Source: Channallabes apus (taxonomy: Eukaryota > Chordata > Actinopteri > Siluriformes > Clariidae). From it: a stretch of DNA of 64,000 nt. A model generated the notes under the pieces. That model was not told the DNA's origin. It worked only from the letters and a program-made list of their open reading frames with translations, and did not search any database. Both the position numbers and the translations under genes were made by a program. Location: positions 12,039,976 through 12,103,975 of the forward strand of contig CM060121.1 of the NCBI GenBank assembly GCA_030522415.1, read 5' to 3'. How positions within the stretch are numbered: the first letter of the stretch is position 1; each line of letters opens with the position of its first letter. Positions 1-10,545 of this stretch are shown here, piece by piece.

Positions 1-122
1 GCGATGGATTGGCACACTGTCCAGGGTGTACCCTGCCTCGTGCCCAGAGTCTCCTGGGATAGGCTCCAGGTCCCCGCGACCCTAAATACAGGGTAAAGCG
101 GTATAAAAGATGAATGAATGAA
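1..122 (+). repeat. 3' tail of a tRNA-derived SINE (L2/Maui-like tail)
   Basis: The stretch carries the motif order 'gatggattggcac', 'gggataggctccagg', 'cgcgaccct', 'aagcggtataaa' and then a GAATGAAT/AATTAATT simple tail. The same block forms the 3' part of the full-length SINE at 42,352-42,735. Only the tail falls inside the window, so the head would lie upstream. The family name is inferred from motif memory. Confidence 0.8.
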
Positions 123-864
123 TTAATTAATTAATATATTTTTATTGATTTTATTCTATTTATTTAGTTTATAGCCTGCCTTCCTCTGAAGGAATACAAA
201 ATGTACCTACGTATGCCAGTAATTAGTGTGAAAAAAATTTGACCATCTGAATAACACTGTCTTCAGGGATGGGACTCTGACTCAATAGTACCTAGCTACA
301 GTAAACCAGATTTCCTCCACTAGTGATCCCTTCTACAACACTCTTCTGTGTCCGTTCATATTAGTAATGTATTCTTTCATACAAAGCTATCATTTGTATG
401 AAATCAAGTAAACTTTTTTTTTGCTCATTAGAATAAGATTTAAGATTAAAATAATATAAATAAAGAATGAGCAAAAATACCAGAATAATATTAGAATTAT
501 ATTAAAATAATACCAACTTACCAAAACAAGTGTAAGTTTCTATATTTAAACCACAGGAATGTTTGGTGGGGAAAAAAATCGTTGACATTAATTTGGAATG
601 TTTACAGATCTTGGGTTGAGTTTTGCTGGCTTTAAATTTATTTTTAACGTTCTATTTACAATGTTGTGTTTGGGCCACCTCAGTGTAATATTATTTAACT
701 CATAACTAATTACCAGTGTTGTCCTAATTATAATCATAATGTTATATATATACATTTTCATACATTTAAAAATTATTAAACATTGCCAATTATTTGCATT
801 TTTTTTTCTTATTTAAGGACAGTGGTGATGTAAAGTAATTAATTATCACATAGTTGTTTGCCTC
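123..864. other. AT-rich non-coding stretch, nothing recognised
   Basis: No ORF, RNA gene or repeat family was recognised. The stretch holds one TACAGTA heptamer at 297-303. Confidence 0.5.
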
Positions 865-1490
865 CTTTTAATACCTAATGAAATCACCCAAACAACCCTG
901 ATCAAAAGTTTACATTGACTGTATGGCGACATAAACACAGAGGATGACACACACAGGTTTAAATGACTGTTAAAGGGAGGTTTCACACCTGTGACTAATT
1001 GTAATTGTAATTAGTGTATGTGCATAAATAGTCAGTGAGTTTCTCAGCTCATGAGGTGATGCACTAACTTGGATACTGCACCATGGGGAAGAGGAAAAAA
1101 CTGCCTATGGACCTGTCACCTGTGTAATAAGTAGTTAATGTTATAAAGCAGGAAAAGAATAAAAAGATCTCAACATTTGAAAATGCCAAACAGTACTGTT
1201 CCAACTTTGATAAAGAGGTGGAAAATAAGAGGTTCTACTGATACTAAGCCATGGTCAGGTAGACCAAGACATATTTCACCCAATACTGCCAGAAGAAATG
1301 TTCGAGATGCAAAGACAAATAGAAGACTGAGAAAAACAGGCTCACTGGAAAAAAAAAAGTGGTAGTGTTGTTTCAAGGAGCTTAATAAGGAGTTACTTGA
1401 AAACAAATTACCTGCATGGTCAAGTTGCCAAGAGAAAGCTGTTACTGCGGCCATGCCACAAAAAGGCCTGCTTGCTCAAAATTGAAAGTT
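865..1490 (+). mobile_element. Degenerate Tc1-like transposon fragment (5' half)
   Basis: A truncated Tc1/mariner copy from a family different from the 2.1-kb and 21.4-kb copies. A 5' leader ('cacacctgtgactaattgtaatt', 'ataaatagtcagtgagttt') precedes an ATG at 1,083 that opens with MGKRKK. The frame is lost after about 14 codons by a stop and deletions. The reading resumes near 1,180 as the N-terminal helix-turn-helix part of a Tc1 transposase, with STVPTLIKRWK, a GRPR-linker relic 'SGRPRHIS', and a helix rich in Arg and Lys. A third piece near 1,370-1,480 matches the region after the second HTH. The catalytic DDE half is absent. Family assignment rests on protein motif order. The fragment is clearly inactive. 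Confidence 0.8.
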
Positions 1491-2066
1491 CAACATAGAC
1501 CTTTCTAATAATGTCTGTATACGTTGTATAATAAAGTCTGCAGAAACCTTTGCTCTAGGATATGTTTAAGATCTGTGTAAATGATATGTTTGTAGTGTAT
1601 TGTTTTTGTGGGCTGTTATTATGTTGGTGAGCGTTTCACGGTATGTTATCCTTGCCTTAACATCAGCATTTGTTTTGCATATTACACTCTGCAATGTATT
1701 CTGCCCATACTGTATGAGGCTTCCCAAGGTGGAACATCAACTGTACCAAAACAATGTGATGGGAACATAAGCGCATAAGCTAGTTCAAGTGCACAGTATT
1801 AAACAGAAATGTCTTCAAAGATTAAACTTTTCAATCATATTGTTGTCAATAATATCACTTGAAAATTGTTGCAGTCATTCAGAATCAAAGCATTTTTACT
1901 AGTAGTATCAGATTTTCGGACCCCAATTTATAAATGTCAGTGCTTGGTAATTATTATAATCAGTCGTAGTCATTATATAATGAAACACTTTCCTTAATCA
2001 GTCAGATGGTGTAAACATTTTTCAAACCTACATCCTGGCTAATTAATAGCCAAAGTGAAACGTACA
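1491..2066. other. Non-coding, nothing recognised
   Basis: AT-rich sequence with no recognised gene or repeat. It includes a TACTGTA heptamer at 1,708-1,714. Confidence 0.5.
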
Positions 2067-2529
2067 TACAGTGGTGTGAAAAACTATTTGCCCCCTTCCT
2101 GATTTCTTATTCTTTTGCATGTTTGTCACACTTAAATGTTTCTGCTCATCAAAAACCGTTAACTATTAGTCAAAGATAACATAATTGAACACAAAATGCA
2201 GTTTTTAAATGAAGGTTTATGTTATTAAGGGAGAAAAAAAACTCCAAATATACATGGCCCTGTGTGAAAAAGTAATTGCCCCCTTGTTAAAAAATAACTT
2301 AACTGTGGTTTATCACACCTGAGTTCAATTTCTGTAGTCACCCCCAGGCCTGATTACTGCCACACCTGTTTCAATCAAGAAATCACTTAAATAGGAGCTA
2401 CCCGACACAGAGAAGTAGACCAAAAGCACCTCAAAAGCTAGACATCATGCCAAGATCCAAAGAAATTCAGGAACAAATGAGAACAAAAGTAATTGAGATC
2501 TATCAGTCTGGTAAAGGTTATACCCACAC

Positions 2530-2945
2530 AGAAATAACCTACATAAACATATATGTTTCAATATAGGTTTTGATATAGGTTTTTAATATATGTGACATAT
2601 ATAAAATTGTCCATTTTCCTATATTATATGTACATATGTACATATATGCGTGCATATATGCGTACATATATATAGACATATATGTGACATATAAAATTGT
2701 CCGTTTTCCTATATTATATGCACATATATGCGTACATATATCCGTGCATACTGTATATGTACCTATATACTGTAGGTACATGTATGCACGTATATATGTA
2801 CGCATATATGTCCACATTACTAAAATCTAGGTAAACATAGGTGCATACATGCACACATATAAGCATGCATACGTACATGTATGCATGTTTATATGTGTGC
2901 ATATATGCACCTATATGTTTACCTAGATATTAGTAAAATTACAAA
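2530..2945. repeat. Left subterminal repeat array of the nested element
   Basis: The array is dense in short palindromes such as ACATATATGT, GCATATATGC and TACATGTA. It includes two near-identical blocks with 'gtgacatat', 'ataaaattgtcc' and 'ttttcctatattatatg' at about 2,590-2,630 and 2,680-2,720. Its composition mirrors the opposite end of the element. ORFs here are by-products of the simple repeat. Confidence 0.8.
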
Positions 2946-3109
2946 AATCCATATGCTAGACAACAAAGAAAAGCCCAAAATGTAGAAATAATTTTTTTAA
3001 ATTTTCTTAAGAACAATCACATAGCATAAACAAAAATATAGTACAAGAACAAAAATAAGACAAAAAACTGAACAGGAAGAAAAAAAATATATATTTTGAG
3101 GACCTTCTC

Positions 3110-4619
3110 AGCTCCATGAGCTTTGAATTGATAGATGTGACTATCTGCCCTCGGGTGGCTGCCGGCCACTTCTTCAATGTTGCATCTAGAGAAGACAAAA
3201 ATAATGAGACAGTATAATAATAATAAATTATTATTTATTAAAACTTCAGACAACAACAATTAGTGCCACGAGGTTATTTGCAACACTATATGTTCTACTA
3301 AATAGAGGACTACACACCTTACAGCGCAATATAATGTGGCTTTAGAAGAGGAAAGGTAGTATTAAGAATTGAGCAAGTGATGAATTAGTATTATACAGTA
3401 GGTCCCAAGCAGACACAGTAACAATAATGGGTGCCCTACCTTATGCAGTCTCCATTGATGGCTAATAAACATTGATACAAGTAGGCTATGGTTAAAGTGG
3501 TGAACTTTACTCAACGCATTATGCATTGGAAGTCTCCAAGTCGAAGGTGCCCAGCAGCAGATTCCGTACCATGGCAGTAGCAGATGTGGCAAGGCGGGCT
3601 GCTCTCCACGCTTCTGCCTGGCAAAACACCCCAGAGCCCTTTATAACTTCAATTTGAAAAATAATTTCACATCACAATATTAATTTATTGGCAACTTTTA
3701 GAAACTTTTCATGTTTCATACTGATTCTTATGTTTAGCTTCCCAATAGTTAATAGGATTTTATGTATAAATGCAGATTAATGATAAAGATACATGCAGGG
3801 TAAAACTGCAACAGGAACAGTACAAAATAAAAACTGAAAAAAGACGGATATTCAGAGTAAAACAGTGCAAGAGAAAAAAAACCTGTACAAAACATACATG
3901 CAGGGTAAGCATTGGTGGGAGCAATGTCCAAGCAGTGTAGAGAAATATTTCTGTACGACTTCATTGTTTTGTGCTGTGTAGTATAGTATTATAATAGCTG
4001 ATCAGAGTGATCAACTCCCCATGTGCTGGTTGTACGCAGTCACAGGACATGGAAATGTCCTACATAAGGCAGTATTTTAGCCACTTGGAACTAGCTTGTT
4101 TGTGCTAAATAACATTACCGATAGCAGTGTTATAAGCTAAACAAAATGGAGCCAAATACACATTAGCATTAAAGCTATCCAAAACAAGGTGAATATAAAC
4201 ATCTGTAAACTCCATAAGGCATTAGCTTAGCCACCGGGAAATATCATGTTTGTGCTACATGAGGCAGCATGTTAGCATGATTTACTTAAACTATATAAAT
4301 GTGTCATACAAGCTGACAAGAGCTAGCTGTAGTGAGGAAAATATTTACTAATATTAGTTTAATATTATCAGAATAAGAGTTATATAAGACTTAATAACTT
4401 ACCCAGTGTAGCGCATGGGTCTATTCTCTGTTCAGAATGCTCCTGTTCATCGTCGGAGTCACATAGTCTTCTTCTGAGGTAAATGTGAACTCCTCCCACT
4501 TTCCAGAACATTCTGAAGAGTTTCCTCGGATGTGTAAGCGCGTGCCATATTCCAAAACGTGCAGAAAACTCACTGAATCTGAGTGTTTTCAAACCTGTCT
4601 CTCTGTGTTCGTTTTTCAT
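3110..4619 (-). pseudogene. Possible spliced minus-strand gene inside the nested element
   Basis: On the minus strand an ATG at 4,619 opens 72 codons (MKNEHRETGL...) with a basic middle and an acidic DSDDEQEHSE stretch, ending at a consensus donor GTAAGT that starts at 4,402. Upstream of the ATG are a GC-box-like CCACGCCCCC (about 4,630-4,640) and a CCAAT-like GCCAATCAC (about 4,672-4,680). Acceptor-like polypyrimidine-AG sites precede two downstream stretches. The one starting at 3,617 is in phase with exon 1 and is Cys/His-rich (CHICYCHG). The one starting near 3,188 follows 'ttctctag'. The protein is not recognised. The second stretch meets a stop after about 35 codons, so the gene may be decayed or the exon limits wrong. 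This is inference from splice and promoter signals only. Confidence 0.35.
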
Positions 4620-4879
4620 GCCGGTGTCCGGGGGCGTGGCCTAGTATGTAAATTACCCGGACTGATTTCCGTGTGATTGGCGTGTGGGCGTGTCCTGCCT
4701 CGGGTCATTAGCAGATAAGTGCGACAGAAATTCTGTGCCTCTCCTTGGTTTCATACTGATTATATAAACTGAGAATATTTGTTTTCAATGTGACTTGCAT
4801 CATTTAAAAGTAGACACTTTAAGCTTTCTATAGATATATTTCTAATTTCTTATTTCAGTTAATTTTAGTGACGTGTTTC

Positions 4880-5390
4880 AAAAAGATTTTCACGGAGACT
4901 GAGGTTTCATATATGTGCATATATCCTCATATACTGTATGTGGGCAATTAGGATACCAATTTCATGTGTTCGCACATAAGTTTTTTGCATTTTTTTTTGT
5001 TAGTTCTTAGTTATTGCCTTGATAATAAAGAATATGAGCTAGGCATCATGTATGACAGTTGCCAAAGTGAGATATGAGCTAAAATGACCAGATCCTGCCA
5101 TAGGAGACATATCTTGTATGTACATATAGGGCTTATATGTGGATATAAAGAAGCAATACAGGAGACCTATATGGCCTGTATATGCACATATATGCACCTC
5201 AATGTTGCCTACATGTGGCATATATACGCATATATGCAGCATATATATTATCATATACAGTATATGCATATATACTGCATATAGGTTTCATATATGTGCA
5301 TATGTCCTCATATAGATGCGGTTATATGCGCATATATTCTGCATATAGGTTTCATATATGGGCATATATCCTCATATAGGTTCTTTCCAT
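4880..5390. repeat. Right subterminal repeat array of the nested element
   Basis: Several copies of a unit with 'ggtttcatatatg', 'gcatatatcctcatata' occur at about 4,903-4,940, 5,284-5,320 and 5,345-5,385, interleaved with GCATATATGC-type palindromes. The array mirrors the left end. TACWGTA heptamers lie at 4,932-4,938 and 5,256-5,262. Confidence 0.8.
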
Positions 5391-5890
5391 GTGGGTAAAG
5401 CCATTTCTAAAGCTTTGGGACTCCAGCGAACCACAGTGAGAGCCATTATCCACAAATGGCAAAAACATGGAACAGTGGTGAACCTTCCCAGGAGTGACCG
5501 GCCGACCAAAATTACCCAAAGAACGCAGAGACAACTCATCCGAGAGGCCACAAAAGACCCCAGGACAACATCTAAAGAACTGCAGGCCTCACTTGCCTCA
5601 ATTAAGGTCAGTGTTCAAGACTCCACCATAACAAAGAGACTGGGCAAAAATGGCCTGCATGGCAGATTACCAAGGCGCAAACCACATTTAAGCAAAAAGA
5701 ACATTAAGTCTCGTCTCCGTTTTGCTAAAAAACATCTCAATGATTGCCAAGACTTTTGGGAAAATACCTTGTGGACCGACGAGACAAAAGTTGAACTTTT
5801 TGGAAGATGTGTGTCCCGTTACATCTGGCGTAAAAGTAACACAGCATTTCAGAAAAAGAACATCATACCAACAGTAAAATATGGTGGTGG

Positions 5891-5897
5891 TACTGTA
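5891..5897. other. Tc1/mariner excision footprint TACTGTA in Tc1 copy A
   Basis: The sibling element reads ggTAgtgtg at the matching place (near 22,329), whereas this copy reads ggTACTGTAgtgtg. The extra 5 bp are exactly a CTG plus a duplicated TA, and they shift the transposase frame into a TGA. Confidence 0.85.
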
Positions 5898-6570
5898 GTG
5901 TGATGGTCTGGGGTTGTTTTGCTGCTTCAGGACCTGGAAGGCTTGCTGTGATAGATGGAACCATGAATTCTACTGTCTACCAAAAAAACCTGAAGGAGAC
6001 TGTCCGGCCATCTGTTCGTCAACTCAAGCTGAAGCGATCTTGGGTGCTGCAGCAGGACAATGACCCAAAACACACCAGCAAATCCACCTCTGAATGGCTG
6101 AAGAAAAACAAAATGAAGACTTTGGAGTGGCCTAGTCAAAGTCCTGACCTGAATCCTATTGAGATGTTGTGGCATGACCTTAAAAAGGCGGTTCATGCTA
6201 GAAAACCCTCAAATAAAGCTGAATTACAACAATTCTGCAAAGATGAGTGGGCCAAAATTCCTCCAGAGCGCTGTAAAAGACTCGTTGCAAGTTATCGCAA
6301 ACGCTTGATTTCAGTTATTGCTGCTAAGGCTGGCCCAACCAGTTATTAGGTTCAGGGGGCAATTACTTTTTCACACAGGGCCATGTAGGTTTGGATTTTT
6401 TTTTCTCCCTAAATAATAAAACCCCTCATTTAAAAACTGCATTTTGTGTTTACTTGTGTTATCTTTGACTAATAGTTAAATGTGTTTGATGATCAGAAAC
6501 ATTTTGTGTGACAAACATGCAAAAGAATAAAAAATCAGGAGGGGTGCAAATAGTTTTTCACACCACTGTA

Positions 6571-7010
6571 GTAACTGACCAGAAGTTATTTTTCAAATCA
6601 ATATTATTCTGCCCAAACACTCCAGATGTAAAGGTGAGTGAACCATGAGGGAAGTCATTAGCTTTAGGCTGTATATTGGCAAACTTATACCTGCCATCAC
6701 GCTACCATTTGCAGCTGTATATTTTCATGTTTTTGCTATACAGTATTTCAGTAGTTGTATTACATTTCTGCTCAAGGGCTAAAGCTCTAAAAATGATCAA
6801 TTACATATCTTCACTAATAAGAGTCTTGTGTAAAAACTTAAACTTTTTTAACTTTATACTTTAACACATATTAATAACCTAACAAGGATGTATGCATTGC
6901 TGCAGATGATTACACAAAACAATACACACATATAATATGTGTTTTATAATATTATTATATACTGTATAATAATGTGGGCTTCATAGATAATTGGAAGACC
7001 TTTGAGGGCA
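6571..7010. other. Non-coding, nothing recognised
   Basis: AT-rich sequence with no recognised feature except TACWGTA heptamers at 6,739 and 6,960. Confidence 0.5.
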
Positions 7011-7207
7011 AAACTGGCCTGTTAGGGCGGGACGGTGTCCATCCCACTCGGGAAGGAGCTGCTCTCATTTCCTGTAGTATACTGTAGCACATCTCAGTAG
7101 AGGTCTAGTTAATCGGTGACAATCCAGAGCCCAGGCCAGGGAGCAGACAGACAGGCTAAACCAACCGTCTGCTAGCTGCATACAGTCATCAATCAGGGTT
7201 CAACATA

Positions 7208-8306
7208 TTGAGACTGTGTCTGTTCCCCGAGCTAAAATGTAGAACGATTCAGAAAGTCTGTTTTAATAATTTAATTAACATAAAGACCACAAACTCGGAT
7301 CATACTGAATGCGCAGCCGGCACCTCTGATCTGAAGCTAGGATTGTTAAATATTAGATCTCTCGCATCAAAAGCGGTTATTGTTAATGAAATTATCACAG
7401 ATCAGGCATTTAATATACTCTGTTTAACTGAAACATGGGTTAAACAGGACGAGTATGTAGCTCTAAATGAAGCTAGTCCTCCTGGGTACAGCTACATACA
7501 CCAGCCTCGGTTAACTGGTAGAGGAGGAGGCGTCACAGTTATTTACAATGATAATTTGACTATTGTACAAAAACATGGACACAAATTTAATTAATTTGAA
7601 ATTCTTTATAGTAACATAAGTGTATTTAAGTATATTAAGTCAGCTCAGTTGATTCCACTAATTATAATTTACAGACCTCCAGGGCCGTATTCTGAATTTC
7701 TTAGTGAATTTGCAGATTTCATCTCAAACCTAGTCGTTTCTGTAGACAAAGTGTTAATTGCTGGAGATTTTAACCCTCTCAAGGCAGGCATTGCTGATTT
7801 GCAACAGTTAAAAACTAACTACAGTACCTTATTACCCGAGATACATATTTTATGAGTTTTTTTTTACTCAGAAGTACCACTGCAGGACTTGATTGTCTCC
7901 TGTTACTAAAACTTAATTTGAGCCTGAAAGGGTTAATATTCATTTTGAGAGTCCAGAAGACCCTCTGTGTAGAGCATTTATGTCCATACTGGACTCAGTA
8001 GGAGTAAGTCAGTGTGTAGTAGGACCCACTCATAAAGCAGGTCACACTTTAGATTTAATAATATTCTTCGGATTAAGTATAAGAAATGTATTCACAATTC
8101 CACTGTCTGAAGTTATCTCAGATCACTATCTTGTCTCAATTCAAGTGCGTTACAGTGATAATGTACGCACAGCACCGTGCTACCTTATTAAACGTATATA
8201 TTCACATCAACTACCACAAACTACCACAGTAATCTCCCAGAGTTACCACCTTCGATTAGATCACCGTCTGACCCCACAGAACTCGATCAGGCGACTGAAT
8301 ATTTAG
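7208..8306 (+). pseudogene. LINE endonuclease domain (APE-type), degenerate
   Basis: The reading includes LGLLNIRSLASKA (catalytic Asn of the first APE motif), LCLTETWV (catalytic Glu), GRGGGVTVIY and, further on, EVISDHYLVSIQV (the terminal SDH motif). In the family this domain nicks target DNA to prime reverse transcription. The frame is interrupted after 7,594, around 7,860 and after 8,306, and a TACAGTA lies at 7,820. The ATG at 7,208 is simply the first in the open stretch, and no start can be argued strongly. The domain order and position just upstream of the RT support the call. Confidence 0.85.
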
Positions 8307-8512
8307 AGTCGACATTTCGTTATACCTTAGATAAAATAGATACAGTTAAAAGAAAAATTATTAGAGATAAGAAACTCGCTCCCTGGTATAACGATCACAC
8401 GCGCACAGATGGCCCGGAAATTAGAACGTAAATGGCGTCAAACTAAATTGTTAGTATTTCAAATAGCATGGAAAGAGAGCATTCTGAACTACAGGAAAGC
8501 TCTTAGTGTAGC

Positions 8513-8519
8513 TACTGTA
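8513..8519. other. Excision-type footprint TACTGTA in the LINE ORF
   Basis: Omitting 5 bp joins ...KALSVA directly to RSTYLSTL, a continuous LINE reading. With the insertion the frame runs into TAG within about ten codons. Confidence 0.8.
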
Positions 8520-8742
8520 GATCAACGTATCTCTCCACTCTTATAGAAAATAACAAAATTAGTAGTCAAATTAACCAGAAGTAAGACCACTGCAGAAATC
8601 TCCACAACAACATCATGCTATAGTGAGGACTTCATGAACTTTTTTAATAATAAAATTGTAAATATCAGGCATAAAATTGAGGCTTTGAAACTGAACAATG
8701 TAATTGATGCAGATGTTAACCTAGCCATGTCAGATCGGAACA

Positions 8743-8749
8743 TACTGTA
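8743..8749. other. Excision-type footprint TACTGTA in the LINE ORF
   Basis: The insertion makes ata-ctg-tag, an immediate stop. Omitting 5 bp gives NIEYIIPLEENEL in the frame of the following RT segment. Confidence 0.8.
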
Positions 8750-9335
8750 GAATATATTATTCCGCTTGAAGAGAATGAACTAATTTCACTCATCTCTTCT
8801 GCAAATTCATCAACCTGTATATTAGATCCTATACCGACACATTTTCTTAAACAGATAGTACCAGCAATAACAGAACCATTGTTGAGAATAACTAATTCCT
8901 CACTCAGCATTGATTATGTTCCAAAATCTTTTAAATTAGCAGTTATCAAACCAATAATTAAGAAACCTGTCCAATCAAGAAATCAGCTGTCCAATTACAG
9001 GCCAATATCAAACCTTCCTTTTATCTCTAAGATTCTGGAAAAGATAGTAGCGGAGCAGCTATGCTCATATCTACATAGAAATGGCATACATGAACTGTAT
9101 CAGTCAGGATTTTGGCCTCATCACAGCACAGAAACAGCACTCGTTAAAGTAGTAAATGACCTCCTATTGGTCTCTGATCAGGGTTGTGTAACTATGCTTG
9201 TATTACTCGACCTCAGTGCAGCTTTTGACACCATTGATCATGCTATTCTTCTTCACAGATTAGAAAATGTAGTAGGAATTAAGGGTACAGCCCTCTCCTT
9301 GCTCAGATCCTATTTGACCGATCGTTATCAGTATG

Positions 9336-9342
9336 TACTGTA
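9336..9342. other. Excision-type footprint TACTGTA in the LINE RT
   Basis: The ORF ends gta-ctg-tag here. Omitting 5 bp joins DRYQYV to [10 protein letters not shown], which runs on into the GVPQGS motif. Confidence 0.82.
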
Positions 9343-9632
9343 GACTTAAATGATGATTATTCTGCATGTTCTCTAGTGGAGTTTGGTGTTCCACAGGGTT
9401 CAGTTTTAGGCCCACTGCTTTATTCCCCTTACATGCTACCTCTGGGCAACATACTCTGTAAGCATGGTATTAGTTTTCATTGTTATGTTGATGACACACA
9501 GTTATATGTCTCAGCAAAACCTGATGATAAAAAAACAGCTTACTAAAGTTGAGCAATGTGTGCAGGACATTGGATGCTAATTAACTTCCTTCTGCTTAAT
9601 CCGGATAAGACTGAAGTTCTAGTCATAAGAAA

Positions 9633-9639
9633 TACAGTA
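9633..9639. other. TACAGTA at an internal deletion of the LINE
   Basis: The RT text (EVLVIRN) stops at this heptamer, and the text just after it (LSLNDAEKLVHAF) belongs several hundred bases further on in such LINEs. The deletion breakpoint and the footprint coincide. Confidence 0.6.
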
Positions 9640-10145
9640 TATTGTCGCTAAATGATGCAGAAAAACTAGTTCATGCTTTTATCACCTCTAGGTTGGACTA
9701 TTGTAATGCCTTACTGTCTGGTTGTTCAGCTAGCTGCATAAACAAGCTTCAGCTAGTCCAGAATGCAGCAGCGAGAGTCCTCACTAGAACCAGAAGATAT
9801 GAGCACATCACCCCTATCTTATCTTCACTGCATTGGCTCCCTGTGAAATTTCCCATTGTTTTTAAAATACTGCTCTTGACATATAAAGGATGAAATGGTC
9901 TCGCGCCGCAGTACAGTATCTGAGCGAACTGCTAGTGTTTTACGATCCGCCACGCCTACTTTGATCAAAGGATGCAGGCTGCTTGTCAGTACAGGGTATT
10001 ATGAAAACTACAGCTGGGGGCAGAGCTTTTTCTTACAAAGCCCCCAAATTATGGAATAGTCTACCAAATAGTGTTCGGGACTCAGACACAGTCTCAGTGT
10101 TTAAGTCTAGGCTAAAAACCTATTTATTTAGCCAAGCATTTTTAT
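9640..10145 (+). pseudogene. LINE ORF2 C-terminal region, degenerate
   Basis: The region encodes SLNDAEKLVHAFITSRLDYCNALLSGC, an RVLTRTRRYEHITPILSSLHWLPV stretch and, after a frame break, the conserved tail region with SAPKLWNSLPN-like text near 10,040-10,080 ('aagcccccaaattatggaatagtctacc'). These are the usual C-terminal motifs of L2-type ORF2. The TACAGTA at 9,912-9,918 turns ccg-cag-tat-ctg into a frame that meets TGA at once. The 3' UTR follows. Confidence 0.88.
9912..9918. other. Excision-type footprint TACAGTA in the LINE ORF
   Basis: The sequence gcagTACAGTAtctg replaces an expected cag-tat-ctg (Gln-Tyr-Leu). The 5-bp excess creates a TGA stop. Confidence 0.8.
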
Positions 10146-10545
10146 AAATAGATTTGCCTTAGGTAAAGGAGCAGATCTGGGGGACTCATGGACGTAGAGT
10201 ATTATGGTGAACTGATATGTTTAGATGCTGTCTTCCTCACTCTCATTTGATCACTCAGGTTTGTTGATGGTGAGGTGATTGTTTGCTTTACATCTCAGGG
10301 AGCCCTCATGTTTGTGTACCCTTCTGACTCTCCCTTTTAGTTGTGCTGTCATAGTTAGTCCTGCCGGAGTCTCTGCTTGCACTCTACAGTAAATATACAT
10401 TCACATTATACATTATGTGACTGTGACCATACCTAACTGCCATCTCTCCTCTTCTTCTCTTTCTCCCCCTCTTTCTCTTCCCTCTCTCCCCCTGTCTCCC
10501 CCTTTCACTCTTTCTCTCTCTCTCTCTGTCGAGCTACACATGTCT

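Larger units (their letters stand above)
2523..5395. mobile_element. Unclassified 2.87-kb DNA element nested in Tc1 copy A
   Basis: Comparison with the uninterrupted copy at 21.8 kb defines the insertion exactly. The sequence 'ggttataaagcc' is split so that TA lies on both sides (2,521-2,522 and 5,396-5,397). The inserted DNA starts CCCACACAGAAATAACCTA and ends with an imperfect inverted match (CCCACATGGAAAGAACCTA on the minus strand). Both ends carry arrays of short ATATGTG/GCATATAT palindromic repeats. The middle holds a minus-strand promoter-like and exon-like region. A TA duplication fits Tc1/mariner, ISL2EU or related groups, but no transposase domain was recognised, so the class is open. 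Confidence 0.8.
2447..6349 (+). pseudogene. Tc1-like transposase pseudogene (copy A)
   Basis: The start ATG at 2,447 opens MPRSKEIQEQ, as in the intact copy. The gene is cut at codon 26 by the 2.9-kb insertion and resumes at 5,398 with KAISKALGLQ. The second half keeps the linker and HTH residues in the canonical frame (REATKDPRTTSKELQ), which the 'intact' copy at 21.8 kb has lost. WTDETK carries the first catalytic Asp. At 5,891 a 5-bp insertion makes TACTGTA and brings in a TGA stop at 5,901. The remainder (5,900-6,349) carries QQDNDPKH and SPDLNPIE, the second Asp and the Glu of the DD34E triad. Function in the family: a nuclear transposase that binds the TIRs and cuts and pastes DNA. This copy cannot make a full protein. 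Confidence 0.93.
2069..6568 (+). mobile_element. Tc1-like transposon copy A, split by a nested insertion
   Basis: The element begins CAGTGGTGTGAAAAACTATT after a TA at 2,067-2,068 and ends ...CACCACTG before a TA at 6,569-6,570. Its roughly 200-bp inverted terminal regions are nearly identical to those of the intact copy at 21,389-22,999. After removal of the nested element at 2,523-5,395, copy A matches the intact copy almost throughout and would be about 1.6 kb. TA target duplication and CAG/CTG ends are typical of Tc1/mariner. The copy is dead because its transposase gene is interrupted and frame-shifted. Confidence 0.93.
8330..9640 (+). pseudogene. LINE reverse transcriptase domain, degenerate
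   Basis: The linker and fingers begin near 8,360. From 8,879 an open stretch shows SNYRPISNLPFISKILEK (RT motif 1-2), GFWPHHSTETAL, and LLDLSAAFDTIDH with the first catalytic Asp. After a break at 9,342 the reading continues with [13 protein letters not shown] and the catalytic YVDD box at 9,484-9,495. In-frame stops at about 8,544, 8,748, 9,341 and (in the next segment) 9,920 are each created by a 5-bp TACWGTA insertion. Without these insertions the neighbouring segments share one frame. The domain copies LINE RNA at the nicked target, but this copy is inactive. Confidence 0.9.
7015..10545 (+). mobile_element. L2/CR1-type non-LTR retrotransposon, near full length, broken
   Basis: The element has a GC-rich 5' leader ('gggcgggacggtgtccatcc'), then an apurinic-type endonuclease, a reverse transcriptase, a C-terminal region, and a 3' UTR with a CT-rich run ending 'ctctctgtcgagctacacatg'. 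This order is typical of L2-type LINEs in fish, which copy themselves through RNA by target-primed reverse transcription. At least four frame breaks come from TACWGTA insertions, and a segment of several hundred bases after the YVDD motif is missing. Clade assignment (L2 rather than another CR1-group clade) is inferred. Confidence 0.88.

Noticed and set aside
1177..1365. Independent small gene of 62 codons
   Set aside because: It is an N-terminal piece of a decayed Tc1 transposase.
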